From assembly GCA_018222695.1 (NCBI GenBank), contig JAAEZV010000065.1:1-8282 (forward strand): DNA of 8,282 nucleotides, written 5' to 3'. Under the pieces are notes generated by a model. It was not told where the DNA came from. It searched no databases and saw only the letters and a list, made by a program, of their open reading frames with translations. The position numbers were made by a program, and so were the translations under genes. This DNA is from Gammaproteobacteria bacterium. Lineage in GTDB: Bacteria > Pseudomonadota > Gammaproteobacteria > Pseudomonadales > Halieaceae. This document shows, piece after piece, positions 1 through 7,850 of this stretch. The stretch's first letter is position 1. Every line of letters starts with the position of its first letter.

Positions 1-388
1 GTTTTATCGCGTGACGGAAGATACGCTCTACAGCGGTCGCCCTATGGCGTTTGTGAATTTGGGGCTGTGTCGGCTGCAGCTTGAGGACAACGTGGGCGCT
101 CAGGCGGCCTTTACCCGGGCCCTGTCGATGGATCGACGCAATCCGGTAGCGCTTTTGGAGATGGGTTTTCTGCGCCTCGAAGCGGGTGATACTGACGAAG
201 CCGCGGGGTATCATGGTAGCTACAGGACGGTCTCTCCACAGCAATCGCCGCGGGGGCTGCTACTCGGTCTGGAAATCGCCGATCAAACAGGCGACCAGGA
301 TGCCCTGGGTAGTTATGAGTTGGCATTGCGTAATCTGTACCCGGATTCTCTCGAGTACAGGGCCTGGATGGAGCGTCAGAGTCGATAA
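1..388 (+). CDS. pilW: Type IV pilus biogenesis/stability protein PilW (PilF), 3' part
   Basis: This is the C-terminal part of a TPR-repeat lipoprotein that, in type IV pilus systems, helps the PilQ secretin reach and multimerise in the outer membrane. The reading frame is open from the left edge (codons from position 2), so the GTG at 11 is not the start and the lipoprotein signal lies outside the window. The visible part has a clear TPR unit (AFVNLGLCRLQLEDNVGAQ, then AAFTRALSMDRRNPVAL) followed by a second helical pair ending in a leucine-rich stretch and the family-like C-terminus LRNLYPDSLEYRAW. The stop is TAA at 386-388. The call rests on this TPR pattern, the C-terminal motif and the position upstream of ispG-hisS, which is the usual place of pilF/pilW in gammaproteobacteria. 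The segment near the GYHGSYRTV residues is weakly conserved in my judgement, but the frame is intact. Confidence 0.82.
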   Translation, partial: FYRVTEDTLYSGRPMAFVNLGLCRLQLEDNVGAQAAFTRALSMDRRNPVALLEMGFLRLEAGDTDEAAGYHGSYRTVSPQQSPRGLLLGLEIADQTGDQDALGSYELALRNLYPDSLEYRAWMERQSR

Positions 389-391
389 CGA

Positions 392-415
392 GTATTCGGT
401 CTGAAAGCCGGATAC
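392..415 (+). other. Hairpin in the pilW-ispG spacer
   Basis: GTATTCGG (392-399) pairs with CCGGATAC (408-415) over eight pairs including one T-G wobble, with an 8-nt loop that could be narrowed by a further T-G pair. It fills most of the 42-nt spacer, and its 3' base abuts the ispG Shine-Dalgarno sequence. No T-run follows, so it is not a standard intrinsic terminator. It could be an mRNA processing or stability element, or affect ispG ribosome loading; the role is inferred. Confidence 0.5.
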
Positions 416-422
416 GGGAGGA
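416..422 (+). promoter_or_regulatory. Ribosome binding site that sets the ispG start
   Basis: GGGAGGA lies 8 nt before the ATG at 431 but only 2 nt before the in-frame GTG at 425. The spacing favours ATG 431. With that start, the predicted iron-sulfur ligands fall at the same residue numbers as in E. coli IspG. Confidence 0.75.
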
Positions 423-430
423 CAGTGGCC

Positions 431-1558
431 ATGAACCAGCCTTCGCCCATAAAGCGCCGCGTAAGTAGACAGATTCAGGTAGGCAACGTGCCGATTGGCG
501 GCGATGCCCCCATCGCCGTGCAGAGCATGACCAACACTGAAACCTGTGATGTCGAGGCAACGGTCGCACAGATTCATGCGATTGCAGCGGCGGGTGCCGA
601 TTTGGTCAGGGTCTCTGTGCCCAGCATGGAGGCTGCTGAGGCCTTCAAGGAGATTCGACCCAGAGCCGGTGTCCCCGTGGTGGCGGATATTCACTTCGAT
701 CACAAAATAGCGCTCAAGGTCGCTGAGTACGGGGTCGACTGTTTGCGGATCAACCCTGGCAACATCGGCCGAGAGGCCAAAGTGAAGGAAGTCATTGCGG
801 CATGCCAGGATCGGGGTATTCCGATTCGTATTGGTGTGAATGCGGGGTCATTGGGTAAGGAGCTACTGCGCAAGTATCCGGAGCCGAATGCCGACGCCCT
901 AGTGGAGTCCGCGCTGAGAAATGTGGAGATACTGGACCGTCACGATTTTCAGGACTTCAAGGTGAGCGTCAAGGCCTCGGAGGTCTTCATGGCGGTAGAG
1001 GCCTATCGCAAGCTGGCTGAGCAAATTGAACAGCCGCTCCATTTGGGTATTACCGAAGCGGGTGGCACGCGTGGTGGCACCGTGAAATCTGCGGTGGGGA
1101 TCGGCATGCTGTTGATGGAAGGTATTGGCGATACGATCCGTATCTCATTGGCCGCCGATCCGGTGGAAGAGGTCAAGGTGGGCTTTGAGATCCTGAAGAG
1201 CCTGAAATTGCGCGCCAATGGCATCAATTTCATTGCCTGCCCGAGTTGCTCGCGCCAAAACTTTGATGTGATCAGCACGATGAATGAGCTGGAAAACCGT
1301 CTTGAAGATATCCGCACGCCCATGGATGTGGCGGTGATTGGTTGCATCGTTAACGGGCCGGGCGAGGCGCGGGAAGCGGATGTTGGCCTCACGGGTGCCA
1401 CACCCAACAACCTGATCTACATCTCCGGCGAACCCGATCACAAAGTCAGCAACCAGGACTTTGTGGACCATCTTGAATCGGTGATTCGCGATCGCGCACA
1501 GGCCCTTGAAGTCGCGCGCTCGGAGCGGGAAGCCAACATTATCTCCAGCACACACTGA
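431..1558 (+). CDS. ispG: 4-hydroxy-3-methylbut-2-enyl diphosphate synthase IspG (GcpE)
   Basis: This cytosolic [4Fe-4S] enzyme of the MEP isoprenoid pathway reductively converts ME-cPP to HMBPP, normally with flavodoxin or ferredoxin as electron donor. The product is 375 aa from ATG 431, close to the E. coli length. The N-terminal TIM-barrel domain carries [11 protein letters not shown], the VADIHFD motif and the [11 protein letters not shown] motif. The C-terminal domain holds the cluster ligands: Cys270 and Cys273 in [10 protein letters not shown], Cys305 in [12 protein letters not shown], and Glu312. This is the compact two-domain bacterial form without the plant-type insert. It follows pilW by 42 nt and precedes hisS by 10 nt, which suggests an operon. 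Lack of a large gap or strong promoter signal before it suggests read-through from pilW or beyond. Nothing is truncated, and the assignment is secure. Confidence 0.98.
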   Translation: MNQPSPIKRRVSRQIQVGNVPIGGDAPIAVQSMTNTETCDVEATVAQIHAIAAAGADLVRVSVPSMEAAEAFKEIRPRAGVPVVADIHFDHKIALKVAEYGVDCLRINPGNIGREAKVKEVIAACQDRGIPIRIGVNAGSLGKELLRKYPEPNADALVESALRNVEILDRHDFQDFKVSVKASEVFMAVEAYRKLAEQIEQPLHLGITEAGGTRGGTVKSAVGIGMLLMEGIGDTIRISLAADPVEEVKVGFEILKSLKLRANGINFIACPSCSRQNFDVISTMNELENRLEDIRTPMDVAVIGCIVNGPGEAREADVGLTGATPNNLIYISGEPDHKVSNQDFVDHLESVIRDRAQALEVARSEREANIISSTH

Positions 1559-1568
1559 CGTTCAGATC

Positions 1569-2849
1569 ATGACAACTTTTCGAGCGATACGCGGGATGGT
1601 CGACATCCTGCCCGAGGACACCCCGCTGTGGCAGTCAATGGAGACGGCCGCGCTCGAGGTGTTGTCGAGCTATGGCTATGCCGAGATCCGCTTGCCCATT
1701 ATCGAGCCGACTGATCTATTCGCCCGCTCCATCGGTGAGGTCACCGATATTGTTGAAAAAGAGATGTACAGCTTTGCGGATCGCAATGATGACAGCATGA
1801 CCCTGCGCCCGGAGGGCACTGCGGGGTGCGTGAGGGCAGTGGTGCAGCATAACCTTGCTGTGACGCCTCAACGCTTGTGGTACATGGGGCCGATGTTTCG
1901 CTACGAACGACCCCAAAAGGGCCGCCAGCGCCAGTTTCATCAGCTGGGGGTCGAGGCCTTCGGCGTGGCGACACCTGATCAGGACGCCGAACTGATCGCG
2001 CTGAGTCGACAGCTCTGGCGACGCCTTGGCGTGGACGACGCCCTGCAGTTGGAGATCAACAGCATTGGTTCCGCAGCTGATCGTGCGCGCTACCGGGAGG
2101 CCCTGGTGGGCTATCTCGGCCAACATCGTGACCGTCTGGACGAGGACAGCCAGCGCCGATTGGAGACTAACCCGCTCCGCATTCTCGACAGCAAGAGTCC
2201 GGACACGCAGGCGGTACTCGATTCGGCACCCGTGCTGTCTGACTATCTCGATGCTGAGACCCACGCTGAATTTGCCGAATTACTCAGCCAACTTGATGCG
2301 CTCGGTATTGCCTATGTGGTCAATCCCAGGCTGGTGCGCGGCCTCGACTACTACAATAAAACGGTATTTGAGTGGACCACTGAGCATCTCGGGGCGCAGA
2401 GCACGGTATGCGGCGGTGGGCGTTACGACACGCTGGTATCGACTTTTGGCGGCAAAGAGACTCCTGCAGCCGGTTTTGCCGTAGGTCTAGAGCGACTGAT
2501 CTTGCTCATGCAGGCGTTGGATATTACAGTCTCGGCCCCTGCGGACCTGTATATTGTGACGGCAGACGAAAATGCCTATCGACACAGTTTGCCGCGGCTG
2601 GATGCCTTGCGTCGGCAGTTCCCGGACCTCGATGTGGTGCAGCACCTCGGTGGTGGCAGTTTCAAGAGCCAGTTCAAGCGCGCTGATAAAAGTGGCGCTG
2701 CCTGGGCTCTGGTTTATGGTGACGCCGAAGTAGCAAACAACCAGGTCACGCTGAAGCCCTTGCGGGCAGAAGCCGAGCAACAGACCATAGCGGATGCCGA
2801 GCTGGAGTCGTTTCTGGCCAACTATCTCGCGGCGGCACAAAGCGCCTGA
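1569..2849 (+). CDS. hisS: Histidyl-tRNA synthetase (HisRS)
   Basis: This class II aminoacyl-tRNA synthetase charges tRNA-His with histidine in the cytosol, as a homodimer in known family members. The product is 426 aa from ATG 1569, matching the usual length. Motif 1 lies around SYGYAEIRLPIIEPTDLF (residues 34-51). Motif 2 has the FRYERPQKGR core with Arg111 (110-119). The histidine-specific loop HisA is LVRGLDYYNKTVFEW (255-269) with the catalytic-type Arg257. Motif 3 is AAGFAVGLERL (300-310). The C-terminal anticodon-binding domain starts near residue 325 and includes GGGSFKSQFKRADKSGA. The frame is open upstream for 21 codons, but those overlap the ispG end and lack homology. The spacer from ispG is 10 nt, with no strong Shine-Dalgarno sequence before ATG 1569, so translation is probably coupled to ispG. 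Confidence 0.98.
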   Translation: MTTFRAIRGMVDILPEDTPLWQSMETAALEVLSSYGYAEIRLPIIEPTDLFARSIGEVTDIVEKEMYSFADRNDDSMTLRPEGTAGCVRAVVQHNLAVTPQRLWYMGPMFRYERPQKGRQRQFHQLGVEAFGVATPDQDAELIALSRQLWRRLGVDDALQLEINSIGSAADRARYREALVGYLGQHRDRLDEDSQRRLETNPLRILDSKSPDTQAVLDSAPVLSDYLDAETHAEFAELLSQLDALGIAYVVNPRLVRGLDYYNKTVFEWTTEHLGAQSTVCGGGRYDTLVSTFGGKETPAAGFAVGLERLILLMQALDITVSAPADLYIVTADENAYRHSLPRLDALRRQFPDLDVVQHLGGGSFKSQFKRADKSGAAWALVYGDAEVANNQVTLKPLRAEAEQQTIADAELESFLANYLAAAQSA

Positions 2850-2852
2850 TAA

Positions 2853-2858
2853 AAGGAG
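2853..2858 (+). promoter_or_regulatory. Ribosome binding site that sets a GTG start for yfgM
   Basis: AAGGAG ends 6 nt before GTG 2865. The next in-frame ATG, at 2877, would be 18 nt away. The spacing supports GTG initiation. Confidence 0.7.
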
Positions 2859-2864
2859 TCACGC

Positions 2865-3542
2865 GTGGCAGAACATATGCAGGATGAGGCGGATCTCGCG
2901 GCACTTAAACGGTGGTGGGATGAGAATGGCAAAGGCATCGTCGCCGCAGTCGTGGTGGCCGTGCTGGGAACCGTGGGCTGGCAGCAGTATCAGGGGTTCA
3001 CTGCCTCCAAAGCCGAGGCCGCCTCGGATCTCTATGCCAGCATGCTCGCCATCCAGCTCGAAGGGGATGACCCCGAGCAATTGGCAGCGCTCGCGGCGCA
3101 GTTAAAGGAAAACCACAGCGGTTCTACCTATGCGCGATTCGGTGCCATGCTGGAAGCGAAGGTGGCCGTTGAAGCCGGTGACCTTGCTGGCGCGGAGTCC
3201 GCATTGCGATGGGCGCTGGCCGCCGGCGACACCCGCTCTGATATTGGGCAACTGATTCAGCTACGGCTGGCGCGGGTTATTGCGGCACAGGGTCAAGAAA
3301 CCGAAGCGCTGGCGATACTCTCCCAGGGCAGCGACGCTTATCCGGTGGCCTATGCTCAAGCTGAGGGCGATATCCACTTGGCGGCGGGCCGCACGGATGA
3401 CGCGTTGACGGCCTATCGCGAGGGACGGGATCTGGCCGCTGAGTTAGGCCAGTACAGCGTCGTACTGGATAACAAGGTGCGCACGCTCGAGACGCGCCTG
3501 CCTGCCTCGCCTGTGGCCGACGTTGCCGAGGATGCCAGCTGA
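2865..3542 (+). CDS. yfgM: YfgM-family ancillary SecYEG translocon / periplasmic chaperone protein
   Basis: This is a 225-aa inner-membrane protein with a short cytoplasmic N-terminus, one transmembrane helix and a periplasmic TPR-like domain. In E. coli, YfgM associates with the SecYEG translocon together with PpiD and helps hand over secreted proteins. The N-terminus has the family-like pattern DEADLAALKRWWDENGKG (residues 7-24), then a hydrophobic helix at about 24-39 (IVAAVVVAVLGTVGW). Alanine- and leucine-rich helical repeats run from about 50 to 210, including LIQLRLARVIAAQGQ and GDIHLAAGRTDDAL. Its position between hisS and bamB matches the conserved gene order. The start is GTG. Its stop TGA overlaps the bamB start by one base (TGATG, 3540-3544), so bamB translation is probably coupled. 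The short Ala/Asp-rich tail after residue 210 looks unstructured. Confidence 0.93.
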   Translation: MAEHMQDEADLAALKRWWDENGKGIVAAVVVAVLGTVGWQQYQGFTASKAEAASDLYASMLAIQLEGDDPEQLAALAAQLKENHSGSTYARFGAMLEAKVAVEAGDLAGAESALRWALAAGDTRSDIGQLIQLRLARVIAAQGQETEALAILSQGSDAYPVAYAQAEGDIHLAAGRTDDALTAYREGRDLAAELGQYSVVLDNKVRTLETRLPASPVADVAEDAS

Positions 3543-4714
3543 TGAGACAGCTCACGCGCACAGTGCTGGTGATGAGCTTCGCGCTCAGTGCGGGCTGTAG
3601 CACGATTACGGGTTGGTTCAGCGATGATGATTTCGATCCGCGTGAACCCGTAGAACTGCAGAAAATCGACGAGCAGGTCAAACTCAAGAGCCGCTGGTCC
3701 CGCGGGGTCGGTGATGGCCAAGGTGAAGGCCTCTACAAGATCAATCCCATCCTCGTGAATGACAGCATTTATGTCGCCTCCTCTGAGGGCAAGCTCGCCT
3801 CGGTCGATGCCGAGACGGGCCGTGTGCGCTGGAAAAGTAATCTGGATTTGGCATTGTCTGGCGGTGTAGGGCACTACGGGGACTCCATTTTCGTCGGTGC
3901 CTCCGAAGGACTGGTCATGCGCCTGTCGGCCGACAGCGGCGAGGAAATCTGGCGCGCGGTGGTCTCGGGCGAGGTGCTGTCCGCGCCTCAGGGTGATGGC
4001 CGCTATGTGGTGGCCCAGACCTATGACGGTAAGCTGATGGGTTTCGATTACGAAACCGGAGAGATCCGTTGGACCTACACCAGCGATGTCCCCGTGCTGA
4101 CGCTGCGGGGTACCGGCACGCCGATGATTCTCGGCGATAACGCCATCGCCGGATTCGCCGATGGCAAGGTGGTCGCCATCAATCTGCGTTCTGGCAATGT
4201 GGCTTGGGAGTCTCGGGTGGCGATTCCGCAGGGTCGATCTGAAATCGAACGCATTGTTGATATCGATGGCTCCATGGCGCTTCAGGGCAGCGAGCTATAT
4301 GTCGCGAGCTATCAGGGCCGTTTGGCGGCCATCGACACGCGTTCCGGTCGGCGGCTCTGGCAGCGCAATGTGTCGTCGGTATCGGGTGTGGGTGTGGGCT
4401 TCGGCAACGTGTACGTGGCTGACGACGATGGCACTGTGAGTGCGTTCCTGCGCAATGGGCAGGGTGTGCGCTGGCAGAATATCGATCTGGGCTTCCGCGA
4501 ATTGTCGCGTCCGACGCCGGTCAACAGCTACGTGGCAACAGTTGATTTCGAGGGATACCTGCACTTGCTGTCGCAGGTCGACGGGGAAATCGTCGGCCGT
4601 ACCAAAGTTGATTCAAAGGGCGCGCGAGCCGACATGATCGCGCGGGGCAACCGGCTGTTTGTCTACACCAACGACGGTGCCTTGAAAGCCTACGACGTCG
4701 AAGCGCGAAACTGA
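3542..4714 (+). CDS. bamB: Outer membrane protein assembly factor BamB, lipoprotein
   Basis: BamB is the beta-propeller lipoprotein of the BAM complex, which inserts beta-barrel proteins into the outer membrane from the periplasmic side. The 390-aa product starts with a lipoprotein signal whose lipobox is LSAGC, with lipidated Cys19 and Ser20 at +2, consistent with outer-membrane sorting. Eight blade motifs resembling G-x-L-x-x-x-D-x-x-T/S-G-x-x-x-W can be followed at about residues 83, 123, 163, 208, 259, 297, 338 and 379, matching an eight-bladed propeller. The L-x-L-R segment (Leu186, Leu188, Arg189) and the DID segment (Asp240, Asp242) line up with residues known to contact BamA in E. coli. 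No separate Shine-Dalgarno sequence is obvious; translation probably re-initiates at the TGATG overlap with yfgM. Length and context fit the family well. Confidence 0.97.
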   Translation: MRQLTRTVLVMSFALSAGCSTITGWFSDDDFDPREPVELQKIDEQVKLKSRWSRGVGDGQGEGLYKINPILVNDSIYVASSEGKLASVDAETGRVRWKSNLDLALSGGVGHYGDSIFVGASEGLVMRLSADSGEEIWRAVVSGEVLSAPQGDGRYVVAQTYDGKLMGFDYETGEIRWTYTSDVPVLTLRGTGTPMILGDNAIAGFADGKVVAINLRSGNVAWESRVAIPQGRSEIERIVDIDGSMALQGSELYVASYQGRLAAIDTRSGRRLWQRNVSSVSGVGVGFGNVYVADDDGTVSAFLRNGQGVRWQNIDLGFRELSRPTPVNSYVATVDFEGYLHLLSQVDGEIVGRTKVDSKGARADMIARGNRLFVYTNDGALKAYDVEARN

Positions 4715-4718
4715 CGTC

Positions 4719-6146
4719 ATGCTGCCCGTGCTCGCCTTGGTGGGCCGTCCCAATGTCGGCAAATCCACTCTCTTTAACCAGCTGACCCGCAGTCGGGACG
4801 CCTTGGTCGCCGATTTGTCGGGTCTGACCCGCGATCGACAGTACGGGCAGGGGCGGCTGGAGGAAACAGCCTTTATCGTCATTGATACCGGTGGCATCTC
4901 GGGAGAGGAAGAGGGTATCGATGCGGCAATGGCGAGCCAGTCGATGGCAGCCATCTCCGAGGCGGACGTGGTCTTGCTGTTGGTGGATGGCCGCGCCGGT
5001 CTGCACCCGGGCGACGAGGCCCTGGTGACGCATCTGCGCACCGAGGGCAAGCCCTTCCATTTGGTGGTGAATAAAATCGATGGCGTGGGTGAGGACATCG
5101 CTGCCAGTGATTTTTATCAGCTTGGGGTTGATCATCTGCACACGATTGCGGCCTCCCACAATCGCGGCGTGCGCAAGCTCATTGCCACCGTCCTGGCGCC
5201 CTGGTTAGAACAAGCCGATGAAGAAGCGCCGCCAACAATCGAGGGCGCCATCCGCGTTGCAATTGTCGGCCGTCCCAACGTGGGCAAATCGACGCTCGTC
5301 AATCGACTGCTGGGTGAGGACCGGGTGGTGGTCTACGACCAGCCGGGTACCACCCGGGACAGCGTCTATATCGACTACGAGCGCCGGGGCCGGCACTACA
5401 CGCTCATTGATACCGCTGGGGTGCGCAAACGCAAAAACGTCCGTGAGGCCGTGGAAAAGTTTTCTATCGTCAAAACGCTGAAGGCGATTGCCGATGCCCA
5501 GGTGGTGATCCTGACCATGGACGCCCACGAAGGCTTGGTGGAGCAGGATCTGCACTTGTTGGGACAATGCATCGAGGCGGGTAGAGCGCTGGTGATTGCT
5601 CTGAATAAATGGGACGGCATTGAGTCCGATGAGCGGGACTGGATTCGCTCGGAGCTGCGCCGCCGACTACAGTTCATCGATTACGCCGATATTCATTTCA
5701 TCTCGGCTCTGCACGGATCTGGAGTGGGCAAGCTATACGGTTCGGTTCATGCGGCCCATGACGCAGCGACACGATCCCTGAGCACGCCGCGCCTCACCCG
5801 GATCCTCGAGGACGCGGTAGCGAGCCATCCGCCACCCATGGTGAACGGACGACGGATCAAGCTCCGCTATGCGCACGCCGGCGGCCAGAATCCTCCCGTT
5901 GTAGTGGTTCATGGCAGCCAGACGGACGCCCTGCCGGCGAGTTATCAACGCTATCTGGAGAAGATCTTTCGCCGCGAACTGGCGTTGCATGGCACGCCCA
6001 TTCGCATCGAACTGCGATCCGGCGATAACCCTTATGCAGGAAAGCGCAACAAGCTGACGCAGCGGCAGGTACAACGCCGCAGACGCATGATCAGCCACAT
6101 CAAAAAATCAGAGAAGAAAACGCGCAATAAAAAGCGCGATAGATGA
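4719..6146 (+). CDS. der: Ribosome-associated GTPase Der (EngA)
   Basis: Der is an essential tandem-domain GTPase needed for 50S ribosomal subunit maturation. The 475-aa product has both G domains intact. GD1 has the P-loop GRPNVGKS (9-16), DTGG (56-59) and NKID (118-121). GD2 has GRPNVGKS (184-191), DTAG (231-234) and NKWD (296-299). A KH-like RNA-binding domain runs from about 358 to 440 and ends with the conserved [10 protein letters not shown] strongly basic tail (about 451-475) follows, rich in Lys and Arg, as is common in gammaproteobacterial Der. The start at ATG 4719 gives [16 protein letters not shown], equivalent to the E. coli N-terminus. The gap from bamB is 4 nt and no good Shine-Dalgarno sequence is visible, so coupling to bamB is likely. 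The stop lies 7 nt from the convergent purK stop. Confidence 0.98.
   Translation: MLPVLALVGRPNVGKSTLFNQLTRSRDALVADLSGLTRDRQYGQGRLEETAFIVIDTGGISGEEEGIDAAMASQSMAAISEADVVLLLVDGRAGLHPGDEALVTHLRTEGKPFHLVVNKIDGVGEDIAASDFYQLGVDHLHTIAASHNRGVRKLIATVLAPWLEQADEEAPPTIEGAIRVAIVGRPNVGKSTLVNRLLGEDRVVVYDQPGTTRDSVYIDYERRGRHYTLIDTAGVRKRKNVREAVEKFSIVKTLKAIADAQVVILTMDAHEGLVEQDLHLLGQCIEAGRALVIALNKWDGIESDERDWIRSELRRRLQFIDYADIHFISALHGSGVGKLYGSVHAAHDAATRSLSTPRLTRILEDAVASHPPPMVNGRRIKLRYAHAGGQNPPVVVVHGSQTDALPASYQRYLEKIFRRELALHGTPIRIELRSGDNPYAGKRNKLTQRQVQRRRRMISHIKKSEKKTRNKKRDR
6111..6138 (-). terminator. Possible intrinsic terminator for purEK, inside the der 3' end
   Basis: On the minus strand, CGCGC and GCGCG arms (6138-6134 and 6125-6121) flank an 8-nt T-rich loop and are followed by TTTTCTTCTC (6120-6111). 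A second T-run, of six, lies further on at 6107-6102. The stem is only 5 bp but entirely G-C. It sits 16 nt beyond the purK stop codon, and on the plus strand it encodes the basic Der tail. The A-rich lysine codons could produce this pattern by coding constraint alone. Confidence 0.42.
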
Positions 6147-6153
6147 GGGTGCG

Positions 6154-7269
6154 CTACAGCGGCTCTCCCTCGGGATACAGGGCCGCTTCCAGTTCAGCAA
6201 GGCGCTGTTGTAGCCCAGCGCGATCCTTAGCCTGCACATTAATGTGACCCACCTTCCGGCGGCTGCGGACAGACTTCGTGTACCAATGCAGATTCACATC
6301 CTCCGCCTGTAAAAGCCTCGCGTCGGGTTCTCGGCCCAAAAGGTTCACCATGCCCGCATAGAGCGCAGGTCGAGTGTTGCCAGGACGCGTGTCGGTAATG
6401 GCGCGAATGTGGTTGCTGAACTGGGAGGTGACGCCCGCATCCTGAGACCAATGGCCACTGTTGTGGACGCGGGGTGCCAGTTCGTTCACGCGAAGCTTGC
6501 CTCCCTCATCAAAGAGTTCAATGGAGAGCACGCCCACATACGACCACTGCTCGAGCAATGTGCGTGCAATGTGGTTGGCCTGCGCCTGGGTCTCCTCACT
6601 GATATTGGCCGCCGGTACTTCCGAGGTAAGCAGAATCCCTTCCCGGTGACGATTCTCGGCCAGCGGGTAGAGGGCGGTCTCGCCACTCACAGACCGCGCC
6701 GCAATCATCGACAGCTCTCGGTCAAAGTGAACGGCGCCCTCAACGACCAATGGAGGGAGAGATTCCATTTGTGCCGCCAGCGCTTCCAGCGATTCGGGGT
6801 CGCGCAGTAACCATTGGTTCTGGCCGTCATAGCCCTGCTCACAGGATTTCACGAACGCGGGATAGCCCAGCGCCTCCACCGCCGTAATCAATGAGGGACC
6901 ATCCTCTACCAACTGGAAAGGAGCAGTACTGATCCCAAGGTTCTGTAGTGCGGTTTTTTCTCGGCCGCGATGTTGGCAAATGCGAATCGCTTCGGGGGAG
7001 GGCGCGACCAAACAGTGCTCGGCGAGTCCCTCTAGCAGGGCCACGCTCACATGCTCTTTCTCGACGGTGACGATGTCGGGACGTCCCAGCGCCTCAAGGA
7101 GCCCCGCCGGCTCGGGGTGGTCATCTCGGGCTACGACCGGACCCAGGCCGTCAACACAATCCGTGCCCTCGCCCGGATCGGCGATGAAGGAGAAGTGGTG
7201 GCCCATTTCCCAGCCCGCAAGGGCCAGCATTCTTGCCAATTGGCCGCATCCGGCGATGGCAATCCGCAT
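6154..7269 (-). CDS. purK: N5-carboxyaminoimidazole ribonucleotide synthase PurK
   Basis: PurK is a cytosolic ATP-grasp enzyme that uses ATP and bicarbonate to convert AIR to N5-CAIR in de novo purine synthesis. The 371-aa product has the N-terminal GCGQLARMLALAG motif (residues 7-19), a preATP-grasp domain to about 100, an ATP-grasp domain with Lys141 and GYDG (146-149), and the metal/substrate region with Glu251 and NELAPRVHNSGHW (262-274). The C-terminal HWYTKSVRSRRKVGHINV (328-345) is typical. Two departures stand out: the loop after GYDG reads QNQ where K/R-G-Q is usual, and the N-terminal motif has Ala12 where Gly is common. The ATG start overlaps the purE stop by one base (TGATG on the minus strand), with no obvious Shine-Dalgarno sequence of its own, which implies translational coupling to purE. 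It faces der with a 7-nt gap. Confidence 0.96.
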   Translation of the reverse strand: MRIAIAGCGQLARMLALAGWEMGHHFSFIADPGEGTDCVDGLGPVVARDDHPEPAGLLEALGRPDIVTVEKEHVSVALLEGLAEHCLVAPSPEAIRICQHRGREKTALQNLGISTAPFQLVEDGPSLITAVEALGYPAFVKSCEQGYDGQNQWLLRDPESLEALAAQMESLPPLVVEGAVHFDRELSMIAARSVSGETALYPLAENRHREGILLTSEVPAANISEETQAQANHIARTLLEQWSYVGVLSIELFDEGGKLRVNELAPRVHNSGHWSQDAGVTSQFSNHIRAITDTRPGNTRPALYAGMVNLLGREPDARLLQAEDVNLHWYTKSVRSRRKVGHINVQAKDRAGLQQRLAELEAALYPEGEPL

Positions 7270-7751
7270 CAGTCGACGGCGTGGGGAACGTTGTCAGTTT
7301 GCCGGGCTCTCCAGTCTTGAATCGCTTGTGACAGCGCAGGATCAGAGGTGGCTAGAATCTGAGCCGCCATCAAACCCGCGTTGAAAGCGCCGGCTTCACC
7401 AATCGCCTGGCAGGCCACTGCTACACCTTTCGGCATTTGCACCATCGAGAGCAGGCTGTCCATGCCCTTGAGCTGTTTGCTGGAGACAGGCACGGCGATT
7501 ACCGGCAGGTGGGTCATCGACGCTGCCATGCCGGCCAAATGCGCGGCGCCACCGGCGCCCGCAATGATGACCTTCAGGCCACGCGACGCAGCGCCTTCGG
7601 CAAATTCCACCAGCCGCGCGGGCGTGCGGTGCGCTGAGACAACCCGTGTCTCAAAGGGCACACCCAGCTCGGTGAGCACGGTGGTGGCAGCTTGCATGGT
7701 TTCCCAATCTGATTGGGATCCCATGATGATGCTGACCAGCGGTTCGCTCAT
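7269..7751 (-). CDS. purE: N5-carboxyaminoimidazole ribonucleotide mutase PurE (class I)
   Basis: PurE moves the carboxyl group of N5-CAIR to form CAIR, using the product of PurK. The 160-aa product matches class I bacterial mutases. It shows the phosphate-binding GSQSDW (11-16), SAHRTP (39-44) with the catalytic-type His41, and [12 protein letters not shown] (64-75), where the Pro often found before GM is Ala. It also has [23 protein letters not shown] and the C-terminal [10 protein letters not shown]. Co-occurrence with PurK supports class I rather than the AIR-using class II enzyme. The frame stays open 81 codons upstream of ATG 7751, but that part has no PurE similarity and runs through the control region. 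A good Shine-Dalgarno sequence 8 nt upstream fixes the start. It is divergent from aceA. Confidence 0.97.
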   Translation of the reverse strand: MSEPLVSIIMGSQSDWETMQAATTVLTELGVPFETRVVSAHRTPARLVEFAEGAASRGLKVIIAGAGGAAHLAGMAASMTHLPVIAVPVSSKQLKGMDSLLSMVQMPKGVAVACQAIGEAGAFNAGLMAAQILATSDPALSQAIQDWRARQTDNVPHAVD

Positions 7752-7759
7752 GCTGTTTT

Positions 7760-7764
7760 CTCCT
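7760..7764 (-). promoter_or_regulatory. Ribosome binding site of purE
   Basis: On the minus strand AGGAG lies 8 nt before ATG 7751. This separates the true purE start from the longer open frame that reaches to 7997. Confidence 0.8.
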
Positions 7765-7820
7765 GACCGATAGCGCAGAGGCGTGGGCAAGGGCCGGAGT
7801 CTAGGGGCAAACGCGGCGAC

Positions 7821-7850
7821 TTTAAAGGGAAGCCTTTCACGGCCGGACAA
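7821..7850 (-). promoter_or_regulatory. Candidate sigma70 promoter for purEK
   Basis: Reading the minus strand, TTGTCC (7850-7845) and TTTAAA (7826-7821) are 18 nt apart. Each matches the -35 or -10 consensus at four of six positions. Transcription would start near 7814, giving a leader of about 60 nt before purE. No full PurR-type operator is seen; only a half-like GCAAACG occurs nearby, at 7807-7813. Confidence 0.35.

Noticed and set aside
185..260. Possible frameshift in pilW, where the residues look poorly conserved
   Set aside because: The frame resumes a family-like C-terminus (LRNLYPDSLEYRAW) with no stop, so there is no evidence of a break.
425..430. GTG 425 as an upstream start for ispG
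   Set aside because: It is only 2 nt from the Shine-Dalgarno sequence, while ATG 431 has 8-nt spacing and matches the family N-terminus.
1506..1568. N-terminal extension of hisS starting inside ispG
   Set aside because: The extra 21 residues overlap ispG coding sequence and have no HisRS similarity; ATG 1569 matches the usual start of the family.
1555..4720. CTGACGT shared by the ispG-hisS and bamB-der junctions
   Set aside because: It consists largely of the TGA stop codons and nearby bases; two short occurrences are expected by chance.
4521..5159. 212-aa minus-strand open frame antisense to bamB and der
   Set aside because: It is a shadow of two well-conserved plus-strand genes and shows low-complexity His/Arg/Gln-rich content typical of antisense frames.
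6202..6221. GCGCTG/CAGCGC hairpin in purK as a terminator for the der operon
   Set aside because: The 6-bp stem has no following T-run on the plus strand and lies in constrained coding sequence.
7807..7813. PurR-like half site GCAAACG upstream of purE
   Set aside because: Only the left half resembles the E. coli PurR box; the right half does not match, so no operator is claimed.
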